Below, piece after piece: positions 34,470 through 44,699 of a stretch of DNA of 64,000 nucleotides. Each line of letters opens with the position of its first letter. Position 1 is the first letter of the stretch. Below the pieces are notes generated by a model, which did not search any database, had not been told where the DNA came from, and saw only the letters and a program-made list of their open reading frames with translations. The stretch is from the NCBI RefSeq assembly GCF_030704535.1, contig NC_081811.1, positions 7,172,001 to 7,236,000 of the forward strand, read 5' to 3'. Origin of the DNA: Vitis vinifera (taxonomy: Eukaryota > Streptophyta > Magnoliopsida > Vitales > Vitaceae). The position numbers were made by a program, and so were the translations under genes.

Positions 34470-35480
34470 ATATTAGAAATATAGGTTAATTCAAACTTAT
34501 GATAATCACCCTATAAGGGGTGAATAGGGTGATGATCTCTTTTTGCAAATTTAAACTATGTGAATGTAAAAGACACGTATATGCAATATATAATAAAACA
34601 ATGTAAAGACAATTGCATATAAAGTAAAGGAGTAGGGAAGAGAAAATGCAAACATTAGATTTTTACAATGGTTTGGTGCAACCCGGCCTATTTCCACTCT
34701 CCTCTATCTTCAATCCCAAGTTTGAGGTTCCACTAATTCAAGGCTTCCAAATCAAACCTTCAAGCAATACAATTGGATTATGATTTCAATCTATCATCTT
34801 GGACTTTTGACTCTAAGCACCCTTTACACTTCTTAAGAAATACCCCACTCTTGAACAACCCTTCAAGTGATACTCCACACTTGAGAATCCCTAAGTGATA
34901 CCTCACACTTAGATTCTTCCTCTAAAAGATATACAAATAATTTCACAAACTCTTAGTACAAAACTTTAGGCTCAAATGATACAAGTAAACTAGGATTGAA
35001 TAGTGCACAAAAAAAAAATACTCTCCCAAGGCTCAAATATATTCAAGAAAGTTTTAGGAAGGTTAAACTCATAAAACAATGAAGATTGAAGCCTTTTTAT
35101 AGAAGAAAACGACCAAACTAGTTGTTAAGGGTTCGACTAGTTGAGCTGGGGGTCAACCAGTTGACTAGCCGTTAGTATTTAATGCTTGATAGGTGACCGT
35201 TGGACCTCGACCGCCCCTTGACCAGACCTCAATCAGTTGAGGTGCGGGTCGACCGGTTCCTTATCCGGTTCAACCGGTTGAGCCGTTTTTGGCTCAACAA
35301 CCAACCTTTTCAACTTAAAACCTTTTAAACAAGTTTGGAAAACATTTGATACAAGGTTTTAGTTGAAAACATGAAATCGTCCAATTTAAAATATTTAAAA
35401 CAAAATAACTCTTGGATGATTTTGGTGCATAAGTAAAGAATGTAATGCATGAAAATCGTAGTGCACCAACAACCTTACAA
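34470..35480. repeat. Unclassified dispersed repeat with CCGGTT palindromes
   Basis: Starts near CACCCTATAAGGGGTGAATAG, includes GGTTTGGTGCAACCCGGCC, repeated TGATACTCCACACTTGAG / TGATACCTCACACTTAG units, and a cluster of GACCGGTTC, CCGGTTCAACCGGTTGAG and similar palindromes at about 35120-35290. Non-coding. A shorter relative is at 16585-16960. Superfamily unknown to me. Confidence 0.45.
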
Positions 35481-35679
35481 ATAGATATTATGAAGCTTGG
35501 GTATTGAAAAACACTTCTTTTTGAGGTTTTCTTCTTCTTAATGATTTATCTTTAACTTGATTTGTCTTTGTGATTGTCATTTTGGAAATCATCTTGCTTA
35601 ATCACATTTGAAATATAATAATTAGTTCTAAACCTTATTTTGTTATCACAAAAATCGAGATTAACCAAACCTTGGTTTC

Positions 35680-35682
<3 letters not shown>

Positions 35683-35729
<47 letters not shown>
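35683..35729. repeat. (TA)n microsatellite
   Basis: About 23 TA units; likely hypervariable. Confidence 0.85.
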
Positions 35730-35733
<4 letters not shown>

Positions 35734-36469
35734 TATATAAATTTTAGTTTTCTTTCTTTTCTTTAACAAAATGAAACTCTAGCAATGTTCAATTTTATGA
35801 AAAAAGAACTAAAATTTTAGTCTTTTGACATATATATTGTTAGCTCACCATTGAGAAACAAGTTTTGAATGAGGTATGAAATTATGATTTAAAATTTAAG
35901 TATGATATAAACTTTAGCGTGAAATTATTTCAAAGCTATTAACATTTCTAAATATATGAATATGAGAAGAATTAATAAGATAATTTTAAAATGTTAAATA
36001 TTAATATTAACATAAAATATCAAATAATATACTTAAAGGTTTAAATTAAGTTATTAAATCATATTAAGTTAGCAAGGTGATCTACCAAACGCCTTCTAAG
36101 ACTTATACTTAATAACCAACCATACTATATAGATATGACAATCTTTGGCATGATTTCCAAATAAATTCGAAAGTGACATGAAATTAGAGTGTTTAGATTG
36201 AGGTTATCCTTATTTTTATAACTTAATTAAACGAGCTAATTTATAATTCATTTAAATTTAAAGTTTTGAATATGTTAAAACAAGTCTTAATTATGTTGGG
36301 TAGGAAATAACCGAATTTAGATTAAATGGATTATTTGTGGCAATATAATCTATTTTTTCCTCTTTATTAAATGAAATTTACATGTTTTAATTGACATGAT
36401 TATTAGATAATGGACTAAATATTATGATTTTTTATTTTATTTTTCCAAGACATGAATCAAATATTACAC

Positions 36470-36723
36470 AACAAGTTTGTTTGGTTATATTTACTTCTCG
36501 AAAAGTTTGAAGGAAAGGAAAAAGTATATCAAGGAAAATAATTTTTTCTTATCTGACTTTCCAAAAAATGAGAAAAAAACAAATAAAAGTAAAAATTAAT
36601 TAAAAATGAATGTATTTTTAAATTATTTAATTTTTATATAAAAACAATTCAAACATATAAAAATAATTTATTACTTTAAATTTATTTTTTCTATCTTCTC
36701 TCTATTTTTTCATACATTTGAAA
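36470..36723. repeat. MITE-like repeat interrupted by the TRIM
   Basis: Opens TTTGTTTGGTTATATTTACTTCTCG and GAAAAGTTTGAAGG, closely resembling the repeat at 57598 (TGTTTGGTTTTTGAAAAATTTGAAGG). Its right end runs into the target site of the TRIM at 36729. Confidence 0.45.
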
Positions 36724-36728
36724 ATCAT

Positions 36729-37147
36729 TGTGACATCCCATATCAGATAGGGAGAAAGTTCCTAACGCTATATAAGTATGAACTCTTCGTAACCCTGTAG
36801 ACGCGTTTTAAATTCAAACCCATTTGGGTTCAAAGCAGACAATATCTATACAGTTGGGAGCGGACCGTTACAAATGGTATCAAAGTCAATTTCCGACTTC
36901 AGTGTGGGATTTGTTTGGCCCCATAAGAGTGTTTGTCTGTTTGGCCCCACAATCCTGTAGGACACAAAGAGGACATTGTGTCTGCATGGGGGTGTTTGTG
37001 ATATCCATCCTACATCGGATAGGGGGGAAAGTTTCTGATGCTACATAAGTATGAATTCCTTGTAACCTTATAGATGCGTTTTAAAACCATGAAGACCCCT
37101 TTGAGTCCAAATCGGACAATATTTACGATTAGGAGCGAGTCGTTATA
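36729..37147 (+). mobile_element. TRIM (miniature LTR retrotransposon)
   Basis: A 419-bp fossil flanked by a perfect 5-bp duplication ATCAT (36724-36728 and 37148-37152). LTRs at 36729-36872 (144 bp) and 36997-37147 (151 bp) start TGTGAYATCC and share GACGCGTTTTAAA-like and GGAGCGRRYCGTTAYA blocks. A primer-binding site TGGTATCAAAG follows the 5' LTR at 36875. The 124-bp interior has no coding capacity, as is normal for TRIMs, so mobility depended on another element's proteins. The LTRs differ at many positions, so it is old. It ends about 375 bp before the ATG of the mTERF gene at 37523. Confidence 0.82.
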
Positions 37148-37464
37148 ATCATAATCATTTTAAAGGCATATCACATGTTCATTTTTATATAAAATGTGAG
37201 AATTTTTTGGTACTTAGCTTAAAAGATAATAATTTTTTGAACATTTTTTTTTTAAATTAAGGTATTCAACATTTTTACTATCTTAAATTTTAAAAATAAT
37301 TTTTAGGAACATAATGATAAAATAAGTTGATTTATCACTATTTTTTATTTTAAAGATGAAAAAATTAGTCAATTATTTAATTATTATTGCTGATGGACTG
37401 TCGTCATTTCTGGCTTTTTTATTTTTACTTTTTAAATATTGATTCAGACCGCCGGGGAAGTTCC

Positions 37465-37545
37465 ATGGTAGCAAAGGGAAGGTTTCGAGAAGAAGGGTTT
37501 TATTTTGATATTGAGGTGGAAAATGATTATCCACTTCCGCCTTAG
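37465..37545 (+). promoter_or_regulatory. uORF overlapping the mTERF-A1 start
   Basis: An upstream ATG in strong context (CCATGG) opens a 26-codon frame starting MVAKGRF and ends at TAG 37543-37545, past the main ATG at 37523 in another frame. The same MVAKG(R/K)F start exists at the other two intact group A genes. If it lies in the mRNA, it should reduce main-frame initiation. Confidence 0.5.
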
Positions 37546-38761
37546 AGGTGTATCGTTTCTACTGTCCAATCCACCCCAAAATTGGAGGATTACTGTGAAA
37601 AGCTTTGCAACCCAACTCTCCCTTCTTCAACATGCTTCACTCTCATTCAGATTCTTCTCTTCATCGTCAACATCCCCATCCTCCCCAAATCCCAACCAAT
37701 ACTCTTTTACAGTGTCTTACCTCACCAACTCATGTGGGTTGTCCCCACAATCTGCTCTCTCCGCTTCCCAAAAGCTTCGCTTGGTAACCCCAGAAAGGCC
37801 CGACTCTGTCCTCACGCTCCTCAGAAACTATGGGATCACCGACGCTCAACTTCCCAAACTCCTAAGAGTATTTCCATCCTTGCTTTTGGCTGATCCTGAG
37901 AAAACCCTTTTGCCCAAACTCGAGTTTTTGCATTCTAAAGCTTTTACAAGGGCCGACCTTGGGAGGATCCTCTCTTCCTGTCCACTGATCTTGTCACGTA
38001 GCTTGGACAATCAGATTATCCCTTGCCATAATTTTTTAAAGAGCATTCTTCGTCTCGACAAAACGGTTGTTTCTGCATGCAAGCGCTCACCCCGGATTTT
38101 GCTTGAGAATGTGAAAAAGAATATCGTTCCAAAAATCACAGCCTTGCAAGAAATCGGAGTGCCTCAATCCTCTGTTGTGTTTTTGATAAAACATTATCCC
38201 TATGTAGTGCAGCTAAAGAACGATAAGTTTCACGAAATTGTGAAGGAGGTTATGGAAAGCGGATTCGACCCTCTGAAAATGGTATTCATTACCGCAATCC
38301 AAGTGTTTGCTGGAATGAGTAAATCAACTTGGGAACAGAAAATGGAGGTTTACAGGAGGTGGGGTTTGACCAATCATGAGATTATGTTGTTGTTTAGAGG
38401 TTTTCCCCTATGTATGAGTTTATCTGAGAATAAAATAATGAGCACAGTGGATTTCCTGGTTAATAAGATGGGTTGGAAGCTTAGCGCAATCATCAGAGTT
38501 CCAATCACTCTGGGTTACAGTTTGGAGAAGAGGATCATTCCGAGGTGTTCGGTTGGGAAAGTTCTGATATTGAAGGGGTTAGTAAAGAAGGATCTGAGTT
38601 TAGGTGCTTTTCTGAAGCTCACTGAGAAGAAATTTTTTGATAGGTTTGTGATCAAATATCAGAACCACATTCCTCAGTTGTTAAATCTATATAAGGGTGA
38701 AGTGGGGGTTCTAGAACTAGGCTTTGCATCAGAGGAGATATGTGGAATCAAACAGTTGTAG
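37523..38761 (+). CDS. mTERF-A1, organelle mTERF-family protein
   Basis: Single-exon 412-residue protein. The ATG at 37523 aligns with the starts of its two intact paralogs; the open frame extends upstream only through a TTG codon. Residues 1-55 are a presequence rich in Ser, Arg and Phe ending SFRFFSSSSTSPSS, predicting mitochondrial (or plastid) import. About 62-390 are mTERF repeats with their conserved prolines: FPSLLL (117-122), SSCPLIL (151-157), KRSPRILL (187-194), GFPLCM (293-298), RVPITLG (325-331). Family knowledge: mTERF proteins form a superhelix that binds organellar DNA or RNA and affect transcription termination, splicing or ribosome biogenesis; the target here is unknown. An old TRIM lies close upstream and a uORF overlaps the start. 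The 3' flank is homologous to those of other group A copies up to about 38930. Confidence 0.9.
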   Translation: MIIHFRLRGVSFLLSNPPQNWRITVKSFATQLSLLQHASLSFRFFSSSSTSPSSPNPNQYSFTVSYLTNSCGLSPQSALSASQKLRLVTPERPDSVLTLLRNYGITDAQLPKLLRVFPSLLLADPEKTLLPKLEFLHSKAFTRADLGRILSSCPLILSRSLDNQIIPCHNFLKSILRLDKTVVSACKRSPRILLENVKKNIVPKITALQEIGVPQSSVVFLIKHYPYVVQLKNDKFHEIVKEVMESGFDPLKMVFITAIQVFAGMSKSTWEQKMEVYRRWGLTNHEIMLLFRGFPLCMSLSENKIMSTVDFLVNKMGWKLSAIIRVPITLGYSLEKRIIPRCSVGKVLILKGLVKKDLSLGAFLKLTEKKFFDRFVIKYQNHIPQLLNLYKGEVGVLELGFASEEICGIKQL

Positions 38762-40144
38762 GATAGCACATCAACCTTCCTTTCTTTTCTGTGTTTGGCT
38801 GTTGTGTTGTTATGTTTCCTCAGATTCAATTCCATTTTCATTTGTTGTGAGCAAAGACAATATATTTGCTTCTACCAGCTTCAGCTGGGGGTCCTTTGAT
38901 TTAACAGTTTTTGATTGCGTTCCACCTTTGAATCACACTAAGTTAACTCCTCATGAAAATATAGGCCTACTCCTCATGAGATTAACACCCCCCTAAAATA
39001 TAGGCCTACTCTGAATCACACTAAGTTACAAAATAAGAGGTCTTACAAGAAGAAAGGATTATTAATATTTACTGCAACACTAAGATTAGAGATAGACCTA
39101 TAAGCAGAGGTCTTGAGCTATGCAACATAGTATGTTAAGTAGATGTGGAGACTCTGAAAGATTTTCTAGGATCCAAGTTCCTATGAAAATGTAAAGGAAT
39201 ATCTTCATACTTAATCAGACCTTTATTCTAGAGGGTGAGGAGATCTTCTTTCTTTACCTAGATTTGTTTCATCCAAGGAGGTATGCTAGGAGAGTTTTTC
39301 TTATTTCTAAGCTTAATGTTAGTTTTTCTTCCTTTTCCTTTATTCAAGATTTGATTTTTAAGGAAGTTTGATTCTCTTACAAGTCTATTCAAATGAAATT
39401 GATACGTATCAAAAAGCTTACTATAACACCTATCTTGTGTATGTCTTGATTTCTTGCGGATTGAGTACTAGGGAGGTGTGCTAAAGGGAGCTACAACGTT
39501 AGGAGTTTCCTCTTGCCCTTAACAAAAATTGTTTCTCCCATGGTGGAAGTTTCAATCTTGTTACGTAGTTAAGACCTTTCTTATCTCCATAAGACTTTTA
39601 ACTATCAATTATTTATTTTAAGATTTTAGTCTCAAGATTAAAGATATCATTTTTTGAAGAATCTACTTTTCTTTGTTGTTCAATCTCTTGAGTTAGAGCA
39701 TTGTTTTTATCAAGAAGAGATTTATGCTTAGTCTTAAGAAATTGAATCTTTTCAAGATGGTTCAATTTTTTTTTTCATTTAACACATCAAGTTAGTTTTT
39801 TTTATTATTCATAAGCAATAGTAACTTTAACACAAGTATTTAATAAAAATTGATATTCTTCACACCAATTTTTAATTATGGATGGATTATCATTAAAGTC
39901 ACTACTACCATCACTACAACTATCCTATTCAAAACCAATTGAAATAGTAAAGATAAGGTAGTCTTGTTGATCATACTTGTTGTCTTTAAGGGTTAATATG
40001 TCACTCCAAGTTGCACGCATAAACTTTTTAACATCTCTAGGGCTAGTGTAGTCGAATGACGTAGTCTTAGCCCGCCATAGTTATATCGTCCACCATTGTT
40101 ATGTCACTCAACGATTTTTCCCTTAGAGGAGCCTTTTTCCCTTA
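38762..40144. other. mTERF-A1 3' flank, then spacer with a possible gag relic
   Basis: Homology with other group A 3' flanks runs to about 38930 and stops abruptly at CCACCTTTGA. After it come a local duplication (AATATAGGCCTACTC, twice near 38960-39010) and, at about 39200-40060, minus-strand sequence resembling a coiled-coil gag C-terminal region of a Copia-type retroelement (words like QFLKTKHKSLLDKNNAL). If so it is a fossil fragment with many breaks and no visible LTRs. No functional gene is seen. Confidence 0.4.
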
Positions 40145-40575
40145 GTGTAGTCAAAAGGGACTATGTAACAAAAATACATTTGAAGACATTGAAATAAAAC
40201 TACATTGTTTCCTTCCCAATAGGCAACTTCTAGTGTAGGAAAGAAGAGGAACTCAACACAACTCAAAAAACCCTTGACTACTTTTTTTTTTTTTTGAAAT
40301 AAAAAATAAAAAACAAACAATTAATTGATATGGATTTTTAAGAACATGGAAAATGGAGGTGGGTATTCCTGGTCACCTTAACCAAGAACTAGTGATTAGC
40401 TTCCAGGCACCAAATGCAAAATTTAGACGTAATTAGAACTCAAAAGACATCCTACATTATGCTCTTAGACAGATCAAAGGCAAAAAGTAATCAAAGGACC
40501 CTAGCAAAAACCGTAGAAGCAAATATGTTGTTTTTGCTCAAAACAATGAAAATGGAATTGAATATGAGGAAATAT
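40145..40575 (-). other. Displaced 3' flank of mTERF-A2
   Basis: Read on the minus strand this is homologous to about 32980-33725, the 3' flank of the group A pseudogene, including GTCCTTTGATT, the region around ATAATGTAGGATGTCTTTTG, GGTGACCAGGAATACC, GAGTTGTGT and TTTTTGTTACATAGTCC. It is the continuation of the mTERF-A2 3' flank, split from that gene by the insertion at 40576-43315. It lacks the MITE found at 33394. Confidence 0.7.
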
Positions 40576-43315
40576 TGTTGGAATTGTTGTGACCTTCGTG
40601 TGGTCATGAAGTTAATCCCCAATATTCTAAAATTTCATGACTAAAATCATGAACCTAATGTATTTACATTTCCTATATTATACATCTAATGTATGTGAGA
40701 AGATTAAATATATTAGATATATAGAAAAATACAAGATATCATAACCAAAGTCATGAATCTACCAAATTGTACACAAGGTATAATGACCAAAATCACGTAC
40801 CTACATTAAAGTTTTCATATACCATTAATACTATATGGAATTGGAAAATGTGGATTCATATATCGAGAAGGAAGTGTTCATTTGTGACTCTTGATGGAAG
40901 ATCACTTGATATGATATAAAAGGGTTTTTAGTCTAATTAGAACGTGAAAATGCACTTCAAAAGAGTATTTCATTATTTGCATTTGTTGATAATTTGAGAT
41001 TAAATTGATTAATTATTGAATTATTTAACAAATGTGGTCGTTTTTGTGTTATTTTTAAATAAAATTACCAAAATGCCCTTAACCTTTGTCTAGGCCCACA
41101 TTGTACCCAAAAAGTGCCAAAAAGATCAGTTCGACCTAGCAACCCAGCCAATTGGCTAGCTTGTTTTGATAGCTTAACTTATCTTTTTCTAAGCTAGATT
41201 TCTTCAGCTTCCTAAAACCAATTAATTGCTGACCAAACAATGTATTCAGTCAACAGATTGTCCAAGTTCATTCAAGCACCAATTTAGCAGTCAAATTATT
41301 CCAGAATGTGCTTCAACAAATAAGGAAAAGATGGAGCAATTTTTAGGGGAGTTTTGACCTTTCAGGAAATTTTAGGCATTGAAATTCAGACACAATAGAA
41401 ACTCTAGTCAGATTCTGTCCTTTCTCGTCATGTGCTGAATAGGCTTCTATCTGTTGAAAACTTTTCCTGACAATGTTTGGGTGCAGGTTAGCCTAATTGG
41501 AGGATTGATTTGATTGGGGAAGTTATAGAAAGGTTGAAGCTGATTTTTGGAGCAAACATTAGGAAACTTGAAAGCTCTCCTCCACTATAAATAGAGGCTA
41601 GGCTGACCACCATGGGAGCCATCCTCTTTCTTGTGTTCTTTTTATTCTTTTCATATTTTCTCTCTAGAATCCGGGAGATGAATAGCAAGCTAGGTTAGAG
41701 AGGAGCTTATTTGTAGAGGTTCTCTTGTCACTCTCCTTTGATTTCTTTAAAGAGCTTTTAATGTTCTATTTTTCCTCATTTAAAAGATTTTTCTCAACAC
41801 AAATACATTGGTTTTTATCATTGATCTTCAGAGTTATATGTCCCAATTGTTTGTTTGGGATGTGAAACATGCCATGGAGTAGTAAATAGGAATCAAAGTT
41901 GGTAACAATAAAACAAAGCAATTGAGTCTCTATGCCTTGGTTTCTATCATATTGATTTTTATCCTTCTTTTTTTTAGTTTTCCAAGTTCTTTTAATCTAT
42001 TCCTTTTTATGTGGTAACCTATTTTGTTGTTTGTTTTTCCATGGGATTGACACCTCAAATTATACTACAATAACCGCAGTATATTTTGAGCGTAAACATG
42101 GTCCCTCTCTCTAGAGTTTCAGGGCAAAATAGCCATTTCTTGTAAAAGAATATAAGTTTTAGCCCCCATTGCAAAACTTATCTTCAAAGTAGTCATTTTA
42201 TTACCATCAGTTGAAGCCTCAATTAGCAATCGAGATTTCATTTAATTTTTTTTTGCTTTAAAATTTAATTAAAAATATATACTTTAATAATAAAAAAATT
42301 ATTTATTTAAATTTAAAAGATCTAATATTATTTCAATAAAGATAATTTATTGTATTTTTAAAATAAAAAATTATATGATTTATTAATTTAAGTTATATGT
42401 AGTACCCGCTACAATTAGGGAGAGTCTTTTTTTTTTCCACTCTATAAATGTTTAGTAGTATTTTTTGTGACTTTGACGAAACTATTAAAAGTTACCGTTT
42501 TGTAGTAGGCTTTTTCTAATTAATTTTATTAACTAATTTTGAAATGTATCTTCTAAGGCATTTTTATTTTTATTTTACATAAAATTACAAACATATGTTT
42601 TAAAATAATGAAAAAACTATATATGGAAATTTAAGATAATACTATTATTTTAATAAAGATAAATTTTTCAAAATACAAATAAATTAATATCTCAAAAATA
42701 CAATAAATTAAATATTTTAAATCAATAAATTATATAATTTTATATCTTATTTATATATCATATAACTTCATTATTTTAAGATTGTTAATTTATTGATAAA
42801 TAAAATATTCATTTATTATTATAGTTATCAATTTATCTATATTGAAATAATATTATATCGTTTTTAAGTTTAAATATATAATTTTTTTTATTAAAGTATA
42901 TATTTTTAATTTCAACAATAAATTATAATTTTATATTTTTAATTAAATTTTAAAGTTAAAAAAAACAAAACAAAACAAAACGGAATCAATTGGCCTTCCA
43001 CTTAAATTTTTAAAAAAAAAATTTATACTTACTTTGAACATAAGTTTTGCAATGGGCTAAAACTTATATTCTTTTACAAGAAAGGGCTATTTTGCCCCAA
43101 AACCCCTCTTTCCGCTCATCATAAGTTTGGGAAGTTTCCCATCATTTGTACAAACATTAAGTAAGAGAGACTAAGGAGAGGAAAGATACAATACAAAGTT
43201 AATAGGTGCTACCAAAGTGACTCAACATTGCAAACAATTCGCTGAAGGTGAGTTTTGTAAATCTATTTTTGGTTCATTAAACTAAAATTCATGAGATCTT
43301 ATTTCTTGATTTTCT
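40576..43315. mobile_element. Composite insertion splitting the mTERF-A2 3' flank
   Basis: About 2.74 kb present here but absent from paralogous flanks, starting TGTTGGAATTG. Candidate target duplication AATAT/AACAT (40571-40575 and 43316-43320, one mismatch). The left 1.5 kb has TATAAATAG near 41586 and an ACAATAACCGCAGTATATTTTGAGCG block near its right side, which suggest a solo LTR or old LTR fossil of uncertain family. A palindromic element (42120-43098) is nested in it. No coding region is seen. Confidence 0.5.
42120..43098. mobile_element. Foldback-type DNA element with long inverted repeats
   Basis: About 980 bp. The left end GGGCAAAATAGCC, CTTGTAAAAGAATATAAG, TTTTAGCCC.CATTGCAAAACTTAT is mirrored at the right end with few differences. 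Inverted homology continues inward for several hundred bases (ATATACTTTAATAA, AATATTATTTCAATA) at lower identity. The unique centre is small (about 42400-42740). Terminal sequence and long arms suit a Mutator-like or foldback element; no target duplication was clear and there is no transposase. Confidence 0.7.
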
Positions 43316-43365
43316 AACATAACAGCAGCCAAACACAAAAAAGAAAGGAAAATTGACATGCTATA

Positions 43366-44604
43366 CTACAACTGTTTGACTCCACATATCTCCTCAGATG
43401 CAAAGCCTAGTTCTAGAATGCCCACTTCACCCTTAAATAGATTTAACAACTGAGGAATGTGATTCTGATATTTGATCACAAACCTATCCAAAAACTTCTT
43501 CTCAGTGAACCTCAGAAAAGCACCTAAGCCCATGTCCTTCTTTACCAACCCCTTCAGTATCAGAACTCTCGCAACTGAACACCTCGGAATGATCCTCTTC
43601 TCCAAACTGTAACTCAGAGTGCTTGGAACTTTGGTGATTGCGGTAAGCTTCCAACCCATCTTATTAACCAGGAAATCCATTGTGCTCATTATTTTCTTCT
43701 CAGATAAACTCATACATATGGGAAAAGCTCTGAACAACAACATTATCTCATGATTGCTCAAACCCCACCTCCTGTAAACCTCCATTTTATGTTCCCAGGT
43801 TGGTTTACTCATTCCAGCAAGCACGTGGATTGCCTTAATGAAAACCATTTTCAGAGGATCGAATCCCATTTCCATAACCTCCTTTACAATTTCGTGAAAC
43901 TTGTCGTGCTTTACCTGCACTACATTGGAATAATGAGTAATCAAAAACACGACAGAGGATTCAGGCACTCCAATTTCTTGCAAGGCTGTGATTTTTGGAA
44001 CGATGTACTTGTTCACATCCTCAAGAAAAATCCTGGGTGAGCGCTTGAATGCAGAAACAACCCTTTTATCGAGATGAAGAATGCTCTTTAAAAAATCATA
44101 ACAAGGGATGATCTGGTAGTCCAAGCTCCGCGACAAGATCATTGGACAGGAAGAGAGGATGCTCCCAAGGTCGGCCCTTGTAAAAGCTTTAGAATGGAAA
44201 AACTCGAGTTTGGGCAAAAGGGTTTTCTCAGGATCAGCCAAAAGCAAAGTTGGATATACTCGTAGGAGTTTGGGAAGTTGGGTGTCGGTGATTCCATAGT
44301 TTCTGAGGAGTGTGAGGACAGAGTCGGGCCTTTCTGGGGTTACCAAGTGAAGCTTTTGGGAAGCGGAGAGAGCAGAATCTGCGGACAACCCACATGAATT
44401 GATGAGGTAAGACACTGTAAAAGAGCTTTGTTTGGGATTTGGGGAGGATGGGGATGTTGACGATGAAGAGAAGAATCTGAATGACAGTGGAGCATCTTGA
44501 AGAAGGGAGAGTTGGGTTATAAAGCTTTTCACAGGAATCCTCCAATTTGGGGTTGGATTGGGCAGCAGAAACGATACCCTTCTAACGCTGAAGCGGATTC
44601 TCAT
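43366..44604 (-). CDS. mTERF-A2, organelle mTERF-family protein
   Basis: Single-exon, 412 residues, the same length as mTERF-A1 and collinear with it throughout. The ATG at 44602-44604 opens MRIRFSVRRVSF, leading to a presequence ending SFRFFSSSSTSPSS. The mTERF repeat prolines are preserved (VYPTLLL, SSCPMILS, KRSPRIFL, AFPICMS, KVPSTLS), and it ends EEICGVKQL like A1 and A3. It is the only cluster member on the minus strand, convergent with A1 and divergent from A3 (ATGs 2.4 kb apart), so an inversion or inverted duplication occurred. The same role is expected: nucleic-acid binding in mitochondria or plastids, target unknown. Its 3' flank is interrupted about 50 bp after the stop by a 2.7-kb insertion, so its polyadenylation site may now lie in transposon DNA. 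Confidence 0.9.
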   Translation of the reverse strand: MRIRFSVRRVSFLLPNPTPNWRIPVKSFITQLSLLQDAPLSFRFFSSSSTSPSSPNPKQSSFTVSYLINSCGLSADSALSASQKLHLVTPERPDSVLTLLRNYGITDTQLPKLLRVYPTLLLADPEKTLLPKLEFFHSKAFTRADLGSILSSCPMILSRSLDYQIIPCYDFLKSILHLDKRVVSAFKRSPRIFLEDVNKYIVPKITALQEIGVPESSVVFLITHYSNVVQVKHDKFHEIVKEVMEMGFDPLKMVFIKAIHVLAGMSKPTWEHKMEVYRRWGLSNHEIMLLFRAFPICMSLSEKKIMSTMDFLVNKMGWKLTAITKVPSTLSYSLEKRIIPRCSVARVLILKGLVKKDMGLGAFLRFTEKKFLDRFVIKYQNHIPQLLNLFKGEVGILELGFASEEICGVKQL

Positions 44605-44628
44605 TTTCCACCCGTGAAAGCCTTCTTC

Positions 44629-44652
44629 TCAAAACTTTCCCTTTGCTACCAT
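44629..44652 (-). promoter_or_regulatory. Short uORF upstream of mTERF-A2
   Basis: ATG at 44650-44652 encodes MVAKGKF followed by TGA. It is the counterpart of the longer uORFs before A1 and A3, but it ends before the main ATG, so reinitiation could occur here. Confidence 0.45.
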
Positions 44653-44699
44653 GAAACTTCTCGGCCGTCTGAATTCAGATTTCAAAAATAAAAAATTAA

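Larger units (their letters stand above)
33800..36460. other. Intergenic with dispersed repeats
   Basis: No gene recognised. 33.8-34.4 kb is unremarkable; 34.47-35.48 kb is a dispersed repeat and 35.68-35.73 kb a microsatellite (separate entries); 35.74-36.46 kb is AT-rich with ACTTAATAACCAACC-type words like those of the MITE at 16.0 kb. Confidence 0.5.

Noticed and set aside
37505-37522. Longer mTERF-A1 start six codons upstream
   Set aside because: The first codon would be TTG; the ATG at 37523 aligns with A2 and A3 starts.
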